The notes below the pieces were generated by a model. That model was not told the DNA's origin. It made no database searches and saw only the letters and a program-made list of their open reading frames with translations. From CAYUST01 sp041908765 (lineage in GTDB: Bacteria; Patescibacteriota; Gracilibacteria; Absconditabacterales; Absconditicoccaceae): a stretch of DNA of 6,422 nt. The stretch is from contig JAYREU010000066.1 of assembly GCA_041908765.1 (NCBI GenBank), positions 1 through 6,422 on the forward strand, given 5' to 3'. This document shows, piece after piece, positions 1 to 6,185 of this stretch. Both the position numbers and the translations under genes were made by a program. Position 1 is the stretch's first letter; the number at the start of each line of letters is the position of its first letter.

Positions 1-201
1 AATCTGTCACTGATTGATTACATAGCCTGTATCCTCAGGAAGTTGAGATGGAGTACAACGCAAAATACCTGCACCCACTACAGACGTCAGAGGTATATGT
101 CCCGGCAAAAGAGTGATTTCACCACTTTCGGTAGGAAGCGTCACTTGTTCAACTTCGCCTTCATATATTTGTTTTTCTGGAGAAGCAATTTTGAGATGCA
201 T
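1..201 (-). CDS. atpC: F1Fo ATP synthase epsilon subunit, N-terminal part (cut by window edge)
   Basis: Epsilon is the small central-stalk subunit of F1 that couples rotation to catalysis and can inhibit ATP hydrolysis. The visible N-terminal beta-sandwich domain is typical: MHLKIASPEKQIYEGEV, then VTLPTESGEITLLPGHIPL, a classic epsilon block. I start at the ATG at 199-201 because family members begin a few residues before the 'ASPEKQIYEGEV' segment. An upstream in-frame TTG at 244-246 would add 15 residues that do not look like the family. A TGA at 7-9 (after ...GYVINQ) is read as Gly, so the frame runs on past the left edge and the C-terminal helical part is outside the window. No clear Shine-Dalgarno sequence is seen. 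The gene lies behind the ftsZ terminator and so probably has its own promoter. Its usual partner atpD is not immediately upstream. Identity is quite secure; continuation through the TGA is inferred from the code seen in the neighbouring genes. Confidence 0.88.
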
Positions 202-210
202 ACGTATGCA
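197..210. promoter_or_regulatory. 14-bp perfect palindrome over the atpC start codon
   Basis: TGCATACGTATGCA is its own reverse complement and contains the proposed atpC ATG (199-201). It could be a binding site or a start-codon hairpin, or simply chance. Function is unknown. Confidence 0.3.
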
Positions 211-302
211 CAATGATAAAACAACCTCACTGTACTGATCTTGCAAAAAGAAACAAGGAGAACAAAGAGGAAGTGGACGTGCGGAGAAAAAGAAGGTACA
301 AA

Positions 303-331
303 AAGGGGCCCGTGCTTCGCACGGGCCCCTT
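303..331 (-). terminator. Intrinsic terminator of the ftsA-ftsZ operon
   Basis: Perfect 13-bp stem AAGGGGCCCGTGC / GCACGGGCCCCTT around a 3-nt loop. On the minus strand the loop is GAA, so the tip reads GCGAAGC, a sequence known for an unusually stable mini-hairpin. The stem runs into TTTTTG on the minus strand, and starts only 5 nt after the ftsZ TAG (337-339). The T-tract is on the minus-strand exit side, so it terminates ftsZ transcription and separates ftsZ from atpC. Confidence 0.92.
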
Positions 332-336
332 GGTTT

Positions 337-1545
337 CTATGTCTTCACTCTATCGTCCTCGGACAATAAAATACTAACAGCCAATAATTTTCTCGCAAAG
401 TAGGGAGGTGTTTCATAATCTCTTTCCTCCTTAGCTTGCACAGATTCTGATTGTACATTGCTGGTCACTCCTTCACTTTCCATAGCTTGTCCAACATATG
501 TTCTGCCTGCTTGTGTTCTCGTAGAGCCAAGTCTTGAAAGAGGGCTTTGTCTGACACCAACATTCTTGATCATACTTTCCTGGATAGTCTCTGGGAAACC
601 AGTAGCAATAATAGATACTTTGACTTCACCTTCATAACTTTGATCAAAGGTCATTCCCCAAATGATCATTGCATCAGGATCAGCGATTTCTTCGATCACT
701 CTCGCAGCCTCTTGGACCTCGATAGGAGTCAAATCATCACCACCTGTCACCGCAAACAAGATACTCTTCGCACCCTCAAGCGTCGCCTCGAGTAATGGAT
801 TATCTACTGCACGTCTAGCTGCATCTACTGCTCTATTCTCTCCTTGACCATAGCCAATACCAAACAACGCTGTACCAGATCACTTCATCACTGTTTGCAC
901 ATCTGCATAGTCGATATTGAGTTCTCCTGGTTTGGTAATAAGGTCTGAAATACCTTGAACACCGAGATAGAGAATCTTATCGATCATAGAGAACGCTTGT
1001 TTGAAGGTAGTTTTCTTGTCGATAATATTGAAGATTTTGTCATTGGGAATCACAATAAGGGTATCTACTGCAGCTTTCATTTTGTCCAATCCTTCGAGTG
1101 CATATTGAAATCTTCTTTTGCCTTCGAAACTAAATGGCTTGGTCACTACACCAACGGTCAAAATACCCATCTCTTTGGCAATACTTGCAATTACAGGAGC
1201 AGCACCTGTTCCAGTTCCACCACCCATACCTGCAGTCACGAAGACCATATCAGTATCATACAACATTGCTTTGATATCATCTACTGTTTCTTCTGCCGCT
1301 TTGCGACCTGTCTCTGGATTAGCACCTGCTCACAATCCTTTGGTAAGATTGAGACCGATATTTACTTTTTTGTGTGCCATAGAGTTAGCGAGTGTTTGTG
1401 CATCGGTATTGACTGCCACAAACTCAACTCCCTCAAGACCTTCTCTTGCCATTCTATTGATGGTATTACCACCCGCTCCTCCGACACCGATCACTTTGAT
1501 TCTCGCACCTGGAGTAAATTCTGGATTAAATTCTTGTACTATCAT
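337..1545 (-). CDS. ftsZ: Cell division protein FtsZ (two in-frame UGA = Gly)
   Basis: Tubulin-like GTPase that polymerises into the Z-ring at midcell. Read with UGA as Gly it is 402 residues, normal for FtsZ. The N-terminal nucleotide-binding strand is IKVIGVGGAGGN (residues 16-27). The tubulin signature GGGTGTG is at about 108-114, in GMGGGTGTGAAP. The catalytic T7 loop NIDYAD is at about 210-215, and IIATGF follows in the C-terminal domain. A variable linker leads to a C-terminal peptide DYETPPYFARK (about 376-386), resembling the FtsA/ZipA-binding tail, followed by an extra 16 residues ending DDRVKT. TGA codons lie at 1330-1332 (the invariant Gly of GLGAGANP) and 880-882 (VMK-G-SGTALFGIG). 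The stop is TAG at 337-339. The chosen ATG at 1543-1545 gives the usual ~15 residues before IKV; ATG at 1555-1557 is an alternative adding MVFS. Neither has a Shine-Dalgarno sequence. It follows ftsA and is probably co-transcribed with it. Confidence 0.97.
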
Positions 1546-1583
1546 GGAAAAAACCATAAAAAGAGATAAAAGTATACCCTCGT

Positions 1584-2771
1584 CTAGAAGAGGTGTTTGA
1601 ACATATCAGTTACTCTACTCAACAATCCTGTTGCAAATTTCAATCAAACGCCAAATCATCCTCTCTTGCCTTGATGATACTTCTCTACCCACGTCCACGT
1701 ACCCAATAATCACAAGAATTGTGGGTTGTGAGAGATGTCTCCCAGTCTCAAGATGTTGTCCTTACCCTTGAATGTAGCAAGCTTGAAAACATCTTTTGCC
1801 AAGAGTAATATATTCTCAACTTTACTTCCGCCTCCAATAATAATCACTCCTCCAGGCAATCTTCACTCCTTGTCATGATTTTGAAGATCTTCTTGGATGA
1901 TTTCAAAAATTTGCTCGTATCTCGCTACCATAATATCTGACAAAAAACCTTTGTCGATAGTTGTATCTTCACCTGCGCTCATACCATCCAACAAAATAAC
2001 TCCTTTTTCTCTTTTGATATGTTCTGCGTCTTTGATATCTACTTGGAGACCAATAGAAATATCTTTGGTCACATCCTCTCCTCCTACAGGAATCACTCCA
2101 TAGAATAACGGATATCCTTCTTCGTAAACTACATAGCTTGTTTGGTTGGTACCAATATCTACGAGTAAGACACCAAGATCTCTCACATCCAAATCCAAAC
2201 AGCCTTCAGCCGCACCTAGTACAGTTGGGATAATATCTGCAACATGCAAATCAAGTTTGTCGCATGCTTCGAGGACATTATTGTAGAATACTTTGGGAAC
2301 CATAAATACATCAGCAGTGAGTTCGAGTTTTCTTGCCTCCATACCGATCGGATCTTTGGTCTTAGTTTGTTCGTCGATAATCCATTGCACAGGAACAATT
2401 TTGAGCACCTCATAGTTGGGTTTGTCTGCACTATCAGCAATTACTTCTGAAAGGTGTGCAACATCGTCATGTCCAATTTGTTTGTTGAGGATTCTTTTTT
2501 GTTCGTACAATCTCGTGATATGACATTGCGGATGAGATACCGTCAAAAATACTTCTTCAACAAAATCTCCTCCCAATTTTTTGGAGAATGCTTCAAGTAC
2601 TTCATTGATACATACTGCAAAGTCTTCTATATCCAAAATTTTTCCTTTACGCATTCCTCTCGTTTTCACCATCTCTTTAGCTAGAATTGCGGGTTTACCT
2701 TCCTCCTGTCCGAAGATGACTCATTTTACATAGCCATTACCAATGTCCAGGATAACTCTCATATCATTCAT
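1584..2771 (-). CDS. ftsA: Cell division protein FtsA (five in-frame UGA = Gly)
   Basis: Actin-like ATPase that anchors FtsZ filaments to the membrane. With UGA as Gly the frame gives 395 residues, close to the usual ~400-420. The N-terminal phosphate-1 loop is MRVILDIGNGYVKGVIFG, then the FtsA-type RGMRKGKILDIEDF segment (domain 1A to 1C). Phosphate-2 is about VLLVDIGTNQTSYVVYEEG, with PVGGEDVTKDISIGL after it, and the adenosine-binding strand is LPGGVIIIGGGSKVENI. The C-terminus GLLSRVTDMFKHLF looks like the amphipathic membrane-targeting helix, right before TAG (1584-1586). TGA codons are at 2721-2723, 1863-1865, 1710-1712, 1656-1658 and 1644-1646; four are in the last ~95 codons. Under the standard code only the central 269 residues would be called. 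Start is the ATG at 2769-2771; ATG at 2760-2762 is possible. No Shine-Dalgarno sequence is visible. ftsZ follows in the same direction. Identification is firm. Confidence 0.96.
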
Positions 2772-2809
2772 ACCAACGTCGCACTGTTAAGGAAATAAAA
2801 GATGATTGC

Positions 2810-2837
2810 CTTATACCTATATGTAGTGCATTGACAA
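2810..2837 (-). promoter_or_regulatory. Sigma70-type promoter for ftsA-ftsZ
   Basis: On the minus strand TTGTCA (2832-2837) and TATAAG (2810-2815) are 16 nt apart, each one mismatch from consensus. Transcription would start near 2800-2805, giving a leader of about 30-35 nt before the ftsA ATG. It lies downstream of the terminator of the previous operon, where a promoter for ftsA is expected. Confidence 0.65.
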
Positions 2838-2841
2838 TGAG

Positions 2842-2853
2842 ATATAGCTATAT
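2842..2853. promoter_or_regulatory. 12-bp palindrome just upstream of the ftsA -35 box
   Basis: ATATAGCTATAT is a perfect palindrome 4 nt upstream of the proposed -35 element. Its position would suit a regulator site or an upstream A/T element. In an A/T-rich spacer it may also be chance. Confidence 0.25.
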
Positions 2854-2892
2854 TCTGATAACCATTAGTTATCTTGGAAATTTAAGAAACAA

Positions 2893-2916
2893 AAAATGGC
2901 TCTACAGAGCCATTTT
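2893..2916 (-). terminator. Intrinsic terminator of the dnaN-nucleotidyltransferase operon
   Basis: Perfect 10-bp stem AAAATGGCTC / GAGCCATTTT with a 4-nt loop. On the minus strand the stem runs directly into TTTTTTG. It lies about 90 nt after the TAA of the nucleotidyltransferase gene and upstream of the ftsA promoter. The short A/T-rich remainder (2917-3007) holds no convincing gene. Confidence 0.85.
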
Positions 2917-3007
2917 AATATTATTCAACGTGATAGCATTCGGTTATCGAAGAAACATTTTCCTATTTGGAGCACACCACACGTACTTGTTGATGGTTTG
3001 GTATTTT

Positions 3008-3859
3008 TTATACACTTTGGAGATCACTTGTGCTTGCTAGCTTTCGCTTGGTTGCATATTTTAATCTTTTATCTGCATGGAATTTGAGCATAGTATCCGC
3101 TAAAACGATATCATCACCACTTACTCACAAGCGACGTTTTTTTCGCAAGAGAATAGGTAATCGAATAAGTTTCAACAGTTGCTCAATACCATCTCCTATA
3201 CGACCCCCGCCTCGACGTTCCCAAAAACGTTTTCGTCGTGTTCTTTCTGATCGTGTACGCGTCGGCAAATATATCACTTGCTGCTCTGGAAAATTAGGAA
3301 GATAGTGCGTAATCCAATCATTGTAACGCCAAAGCATCACAGGGTCCATCGGAGTTTCTTGATAGAGTGGCACCAAGTGTGCAATCCAATACACAAGATA
3401 CGGATCTTGTGGTTGCAACGCAAGACGTTGCAAATTGAGTTCTTGTTCATCTACATAAAAACTCAAACAGAATTTTTTTCTTTTTTGTTTTCCAACTCTT
3501 TTGATACGAAGTAACGTGAACAATAATAAACTCCAAAATCTTGCTGTCCAAATTCTCTTGTGTTTGACAACGATACACACATCGATATCAGAATCATCGT
3601 GTAACGCATTGAACGTAATGGAGTTCGCCAAGTAGATTGCTCTGACAAACGGGAGTGATTTGTATAATCGTCCGTATGCATTGATATAGGCTACGTATTC
3701 TTGCATGAGCGGGCATCGCTCATCCCATGTTTGCTGAGGAGCTGGTGCATAATGAGGATTTTTTTCTGCTCACCAAGCAAACCACAAACTAGGTTGTGGT
3801 TGCGGATACTCCATGACGGAATAGAACAAGTGGTGGAGGTGCTGCATGCTACTACTCAT
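3008..3859 (-). CDS. Nucleotidyltransferase-fold protein of unknown role (two in-frame UGA = Gly)
   Basis: Read with UGA as Gly this is 283 residues from ATG 3857-3859 to TAA 3008-3010. Residues 72-98 resemble the core of the pol-beta-like nucleotidyltransferase fold: VRAIYLANS, then DDSDIDVCIVV. The DID pair (91-93) matches the metal-binding DxD. The glycine of the usual GS turn is replaced by Asn (Asn-Ser at 79-80), so activity is uncertain. Next come IWTARF, a hydrophobic stretch at 109-117 (WSLLLFTLL), CLSFYVDEQELNLQ, LVYWIAHLVPLYQE, a strongly basic segment at about 190-210, and a C-terminus LADTMLKFHADKR. This order recalls a family of CPR 'nucleotidyltransferase domain' proteins I recognise only loosely; substrate is unknown. 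TGA codons are at 3770-3772 and 3125-3127. The start lies 6 nt after the dnaN stop, with weak AAGG pairing overlapping that stop, so co-transcription with dnaN is likely. ATGs at 3847 or 3706 are later alternatives; the last would drop the N-terminal 51 residues. Confidence 0.82.
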
Positions 3860-3865
3860 TGAACC

Positions 3866-5011
3866 TTATTTAATCAACGGTCTCACTACATAGGTGTAGT
3901 GTGCATCATCTTTATCTTTGAAAATAATTGGTTTCTCAGCATTCAGTAATTGCATCGTAATCTCAGTACTCGTCACGATTCTCAAAAAGTCGGCGATATA
4001 TTTTCCGTTGACGCCAAACTGTACTTGTTCTCCATCAACAAGTGCTGGGGTAGATGTTTGCGCTTCACCCATATCTGTTTCACCAGAGCTCAACATCAAC
4101 TTGTCGTCTTGTGAACGAACTGCAATATAATTATTGATATCTTTGGTCATAATCAAAATCCTCTTGATCGCTTTGTCCAACTGGTTTTTGTCCAACACAA
4201 CTTTGGTAGAGAAGGTCGTTGGCATAATATTCTCGTTCTCGTATTCAGGGAAACTTCCTTGGATCAGCAAACAAGTACATGAAATTTTCATATCCTTGAG
4301 GACTAAGCCAAAAGACACCATAGTATTGGAGACGTGAGCGTGCACGTGACTACCTCCTTTATCACGATAGAAATCTACTACTCTCTTGATATCATTGATA
4401 TGTACTTTGGGGACAATAATAGCAAATTCAGCAGCATCTTTTTGATCGACATCAAGTTTGTACTCAGCGAGTCTAAACGAATCTGTGCCCACGAAAACTA
4501 ATTTGGGCGCACCCTCATATTTTTTGATTCTCATCAAAATACCGGTCAATACTGGCGAGAAATTTTTCTCGGTCACCGCATATTCTACTTTGCCAATACC
4601 CAATGAGAATTGATCTGCAGACAAAGTAATGGGTGACTCCGTCTGTACTTCTGGGACTGCCACATATTCACTCGCTGGGATACCTTTGATCTTGAACTCA
4701 TCACTCGCTGTCTGGATAATCATGAGATCTTTGGACTCCTCAATGACCAACACTACCTGCGTCTCATCCAGATTCCTCAAAATAGCAGACAAGGTGTTTG
4801 CATTGACCGTAATTGCTCCCTCATCGTCGAGCGACGCTGGGAGTTCGACCTCTACATATTTCTCCATATCTGTGGCTCTAAAGATGATGCTATCGATACT
4901 TCCTTTGATATAGACGTTCTCCAAAATAGGCAACGTCGCATGCTTGGAAACAAATCTTGCCATCAAATCCATAACTTCCTGCAATTGCGCAACAGCGAGA
5001 GTGACTTTCAT
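3866..5011 (-). CDS. dnaN: DNA polymerase III beta subunit (sliding clamp)
   Basis: The clamp is a ring-shaped dimer that encircles DNA and tethers the replicative polymerase. The protein has 381 residues, typical for a three-domain bacterial clamp. Landmarks are MKVTLAVAQLQEVM at the N-terminus, TLPILENV (26-33), ATDMEKYVEVEL, FSPVLTGILM and GTDSFRLAEYKL in the middle domain, then QGSFPEYENENIMP entering the third domain. The C-terminus is YVVRPLIK, where the E. coli clamp ends YVVMPMRL; this tail forms part of the partner-binding pocket. There is no in-frame TGA, unlike all the other genes here. The ATG (5009-5011) is preceded by AGGGA with a 5-nt spacer, the best Shine-Dalgarno in the window. 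dnaN is first in an operon with the nucleotidyltransferase gene; dnaA and recF are not adjacent inside the window. Identification is firm. Confidence 0.96.
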   Translation of the reverse strand: MKVTLAVAQLQEVMDLMARFVSKHATLPILENVYIKGSIDSIIFRATDMEKYVEVELPASLDDEGAITVNANTLSAILRNLDETQVVLVIEESKDLMIIQTASDEFKIKGIPASEYVAVPEVQTESPITLSADQFSLGIGKVEYAVTEKNFSPVLTGILMRIKKYEGAPKLVFVGTDSFRLAEYKLDVDQKDAAEFAIIVPKVHINDIKRVVDFYRDKGGSHVHAHVSNTMVSFGLVLKDMKISCTCLLIQGSFPEYENENIMPTTFSTKVVLDKNQLDKAIKRILIMTKDINNYIAVRSQDDKLMLSSGETDMGEAQTSTPALVDGEQVQFGVNGKYIADFLRIVTSTEITMQLLNAEKPIIFKDKDDAHYTYVVRPLIK

Positions 5012-5016
5012 ACGTA

Positions 5017-5021
5017 TCCCT
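5017..5021 (-). promoter_or_regulatory. Ribosome binding site of dnaN
   Basis: AGGGA on the minus strand, 5 nt before the dnaN ATG. It supports that start and is notable because most other starts in this window lack a recognisable Shine-Dalgarno sequence. Confidence 0.55.
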
Positions 5022-5044
5022 AGTGCAAAAAATAAAGCAATATG

Positions 5045-5073
5045 CTATTACCTATGGTGTAGCTATCTTGGAA
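5045..5073 (-). promoter_or_regulatory. Possible weak dnaN promoter
   Basis: TAATAG (5045-5050) could be a -10 box about 35 nt before the dnaN ATG. The best -35 at suitable spacing (TTCCAA, 5068-5073) is poor. The -10 context ATAGGTA with CTACA upstream also occurs at the better ftsA promoter. Confidence 0.25.
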
Positions 5074-5102
5074 AGAAATGCAAGTACGGATATGGAGGGC
5101 AG

Positions 5103-5137
5103 GTTGAAAGTTGAAAGTTGAGGGTTGAAAGTGGAAT
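5103..5137 (+). repeat. Tandem heptanucleotide array (GTTGAAA)
   Basis: Units GTTGAAA, GTTGAAA, GTTGAGG, GTTGAAA start at 5103, 5110, 5117 and 5124, and a decayed fifth unit GTGGAAT follows at 5131. Three of the units are identical. Such short-period arrays usually arise by replication slippage. Confidence 0.85.
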
Positions 5138-5157
5138 TTGGGCACCTATCGGATGTT

Positions 5158-5198
5158 CCCCCCTTTAGAAGTGGGGGTAGTGCGGAGCACGGGGGGGG
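5158..5198. repeat. G/C-rich palindromic element, REP-like
   Basis: C6 (5158-5163), then CTT-TAG-AAG and G5 (5173-5177) make a hairpin with one bulged T at 5172. A second hairpin GTGC-GGA-GCAC (5180-5190) follows, then G8 (5191-5198). The C6 can pair with either G5 or G8, so two exclusive folds are possible. The form recalls short intergenic palindromes of the REP kind; that class is an inference, as only one copy is visible. Confidence 0.5.
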
Positions 5199-5240
5199 AG
5201 GTGTGGACTATCAATCCATTGCTCACACGCTTCTAGTTTT

Positions 5241-5268
5241 TCAAATCTTAAGTCTCAATTCTCAAATC
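5241..5268 (-). repeat. Degenerate heptad array in inverted orientation
   Basis: TCAAATC, TTAAGTC, TCAATTC, TCAAATC follow each other in 7-nt register. On the minus strand they read as TTGA-type heptads related to the array at 5103-5137. The two arrays therefore form a loose inverted pair flanking the palindromic segment. Confidence 0.5.
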
Positions 5269-5331
5269 TACCTTGCCTCTCTCCTCTACTTCACTACACT
5301 CACCGTAGTTTTATCCCTTTCCCCCTTCCTC

Positions 5332-6093
5332 ATGAACAACTTCCTCAATACGCTCTTGATCTGTATCGCTGTGCTCGGAGGCGCATTTTTCCTCTCTCAG
5401 AGAGAAGTGACTATCAAAGATACCTCATCCAACCCTACCCAAGCAGGCGTCGTGATGAATAGTATATCTGTACAAGGCGATGGCAAAGTGTTCGCACAAC
5501 CCGATGTGTTCCTGCTCTGAATCAGTATCTCTAGCGTTGCAGACTCTACTGCACAAGCACAAGAGGCAACCAAAAAAGATGCACTCACTATTACTGATCT
5601 TGCAAAATCTGCAGGTGTAGATGAAAAGGATATACAAACCACAGAAATGAGCATCTACCCAGAGTATGACTACAGCACGAACACTCAAAAAATCAAAGGA
5701 TATAGAGCAACCCATGGCCTCACCCTCAAGATTAGAGATCTCAAGCAAGTAGATACCTTGATTCCTCAAGTCACCTTCTCCAACAATGTACAAATCAGCT
5801 CTATGAGCTATGATATCGATGACAAAACTGAGCTCTATAGCGAAGCAAGAAAGCTTTGATTTGCAAAAGCGAAACAAAAAGCAGAAGAATTAGCAAGTCT
5901 CGCAGGCATTAGCTTAGATAAACCACTCAGTATTTCAGATCAAATCAGCTACATGCCACCATATCCTATGCCAATGCAAGCTAACGCATATAGAGAAGAA
6001 GTAGCAATGGATAGCGTGGGAAGTAGCCCAACCATCAACCCAGGACAACTCGAACTCAGTGTCACCGTCAATGTGGTATATGGCGTCAAATAA
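5332..6093 (+). CDS. SIMPL (DUF541/YggE-like) domain protein, membrane-anchored (two in-frame UGA = Gly)
   Basis: With UGA as Gly this is 253 residues ending at TAA 6091-6093. The N-terminus MNNFLNTLLICIAVLGGAFFL is a single hydrophobic segment (about 4-21) acting as signal peptide or anchor, so the rest should be outside the membrane. The SIMPL fold starts at SISVQGDGKVFAQPDVFLLGISI and continues with the family's hallmark order: a helix rich in Ala/Lys (AQEATKKDAL), AGVDEKDIQTTEMSIYPEYDY, IKGYRATHGLTLKIRDL, then EARKLGFAKAKQKAEELASLAGI and a final strand LSVTVNVVYGVK. TGA codons lie at 5518-5520 and 5857-5859. The family (E. coli YggE among others) has been linked to oxidative-stress tolerance, but its biochemical role is not settled. 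The ATG is chosen because the hydrophobic segment begins there; no Shine-Dalgarno sequence is seen. It diverges from dnaN and converges on the gene at 6186. Confidence 0.9.
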
Positions 6094-6185
6094 TTATTTC
6101 CTATGCTTTGGCTCTAATCATTTAGATCTATCACGTGAAGAAATGTAGGTGGGAGTGAGAAAAGAGGGAAAACAGCAGGAAATAG
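6094..6185. other. Intergenic gap between convergent genes
   Basis: 92 nt between the TAA of the SIMPL gene and the TAG of the minus-strand gene. There is an 8-bp palindrome TCACGTGA but no stem followed by a T-tract on either strand, so no intrinsic terminator can be called. Confidence 0.5.

Larger units (their letters stand above)
5012..5331. other. 320-nt gap between divergent dnaN and SIMPL genes
   Basis: No gene is supported here. It holds the dnaN leader (5012-5075), a heptanucleotide repeat array (5103-5137), a G/C-rich palindromic segment (5158-5198), a second degenerate heptad array in opposite orientation (5241-5268), and a pyrimidine-rich stretch up to the SIMPL ATG. A plus-strand frame is open from 5125 into the SIMPL gene, but its first 69 codons are low-complexity repeat and do not resemble a protein. 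No convincing promoter for the SIMPL gene was found. Confidence 0.7.

Noticed and set aside
1330..1332. UGA read as tryptophan (code 4) or selenocysteine
   Set aside because: The site is an invariant Gly in FtsZ, Trp is written TGG, and these proteins are not selenoproteins; no SECIS-like need is apparent.
955..1569. Plus-strand open frame of 204 codons antisense to ftsZ
   Set aside because: It lies wholly opposite a firmly identified ftsZ, its translation is Cys/Ser/His-rich without family resemblance, and open antisense frames are expected over a gene of this composition.
880..1865. ftsA and ftsZ as pseudogenes broken by stop codons
   Set aside because: The frame is kept across every TGA with conserved sequence on both sides, no TAA or TAG interrupts, and the same is seen in four other genes.
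2831..2859. Plus-strand promoter starting at TTGACA (2831-2836)
   Set aside because: No good -10 box lies 15-19 nt downstream, and no plus-strand gene follows; the reverse complement serves better as the ftsA -35.
2830..3305. Small plus-strand open frames in the ftsA-nucleotidyltransferase gap
   Set aside because: They cross the terminator hairpin and overlap the nucleotidyltransferase gene in antisense, with no recognisable protein features.
5103..5137. CRISPR array
   Set aside because: The units are 7 nt, directly abutting with no spacers.
5125..5331. In-frame N-terminal extension of the SIMPL protein
   Set aside because: The extension is encoded by heptad repeats and homopolymer runs, while the ATG at 5332 begins right at a typical signal/anchor segment.
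6095..6184. Inverted pair TATTTCCT ... AGGAAATA between the convergent genes
   Set aside because: Only 8 bp with a loop of over 70 nt and no T-tract, so not a terminator; likely chance.
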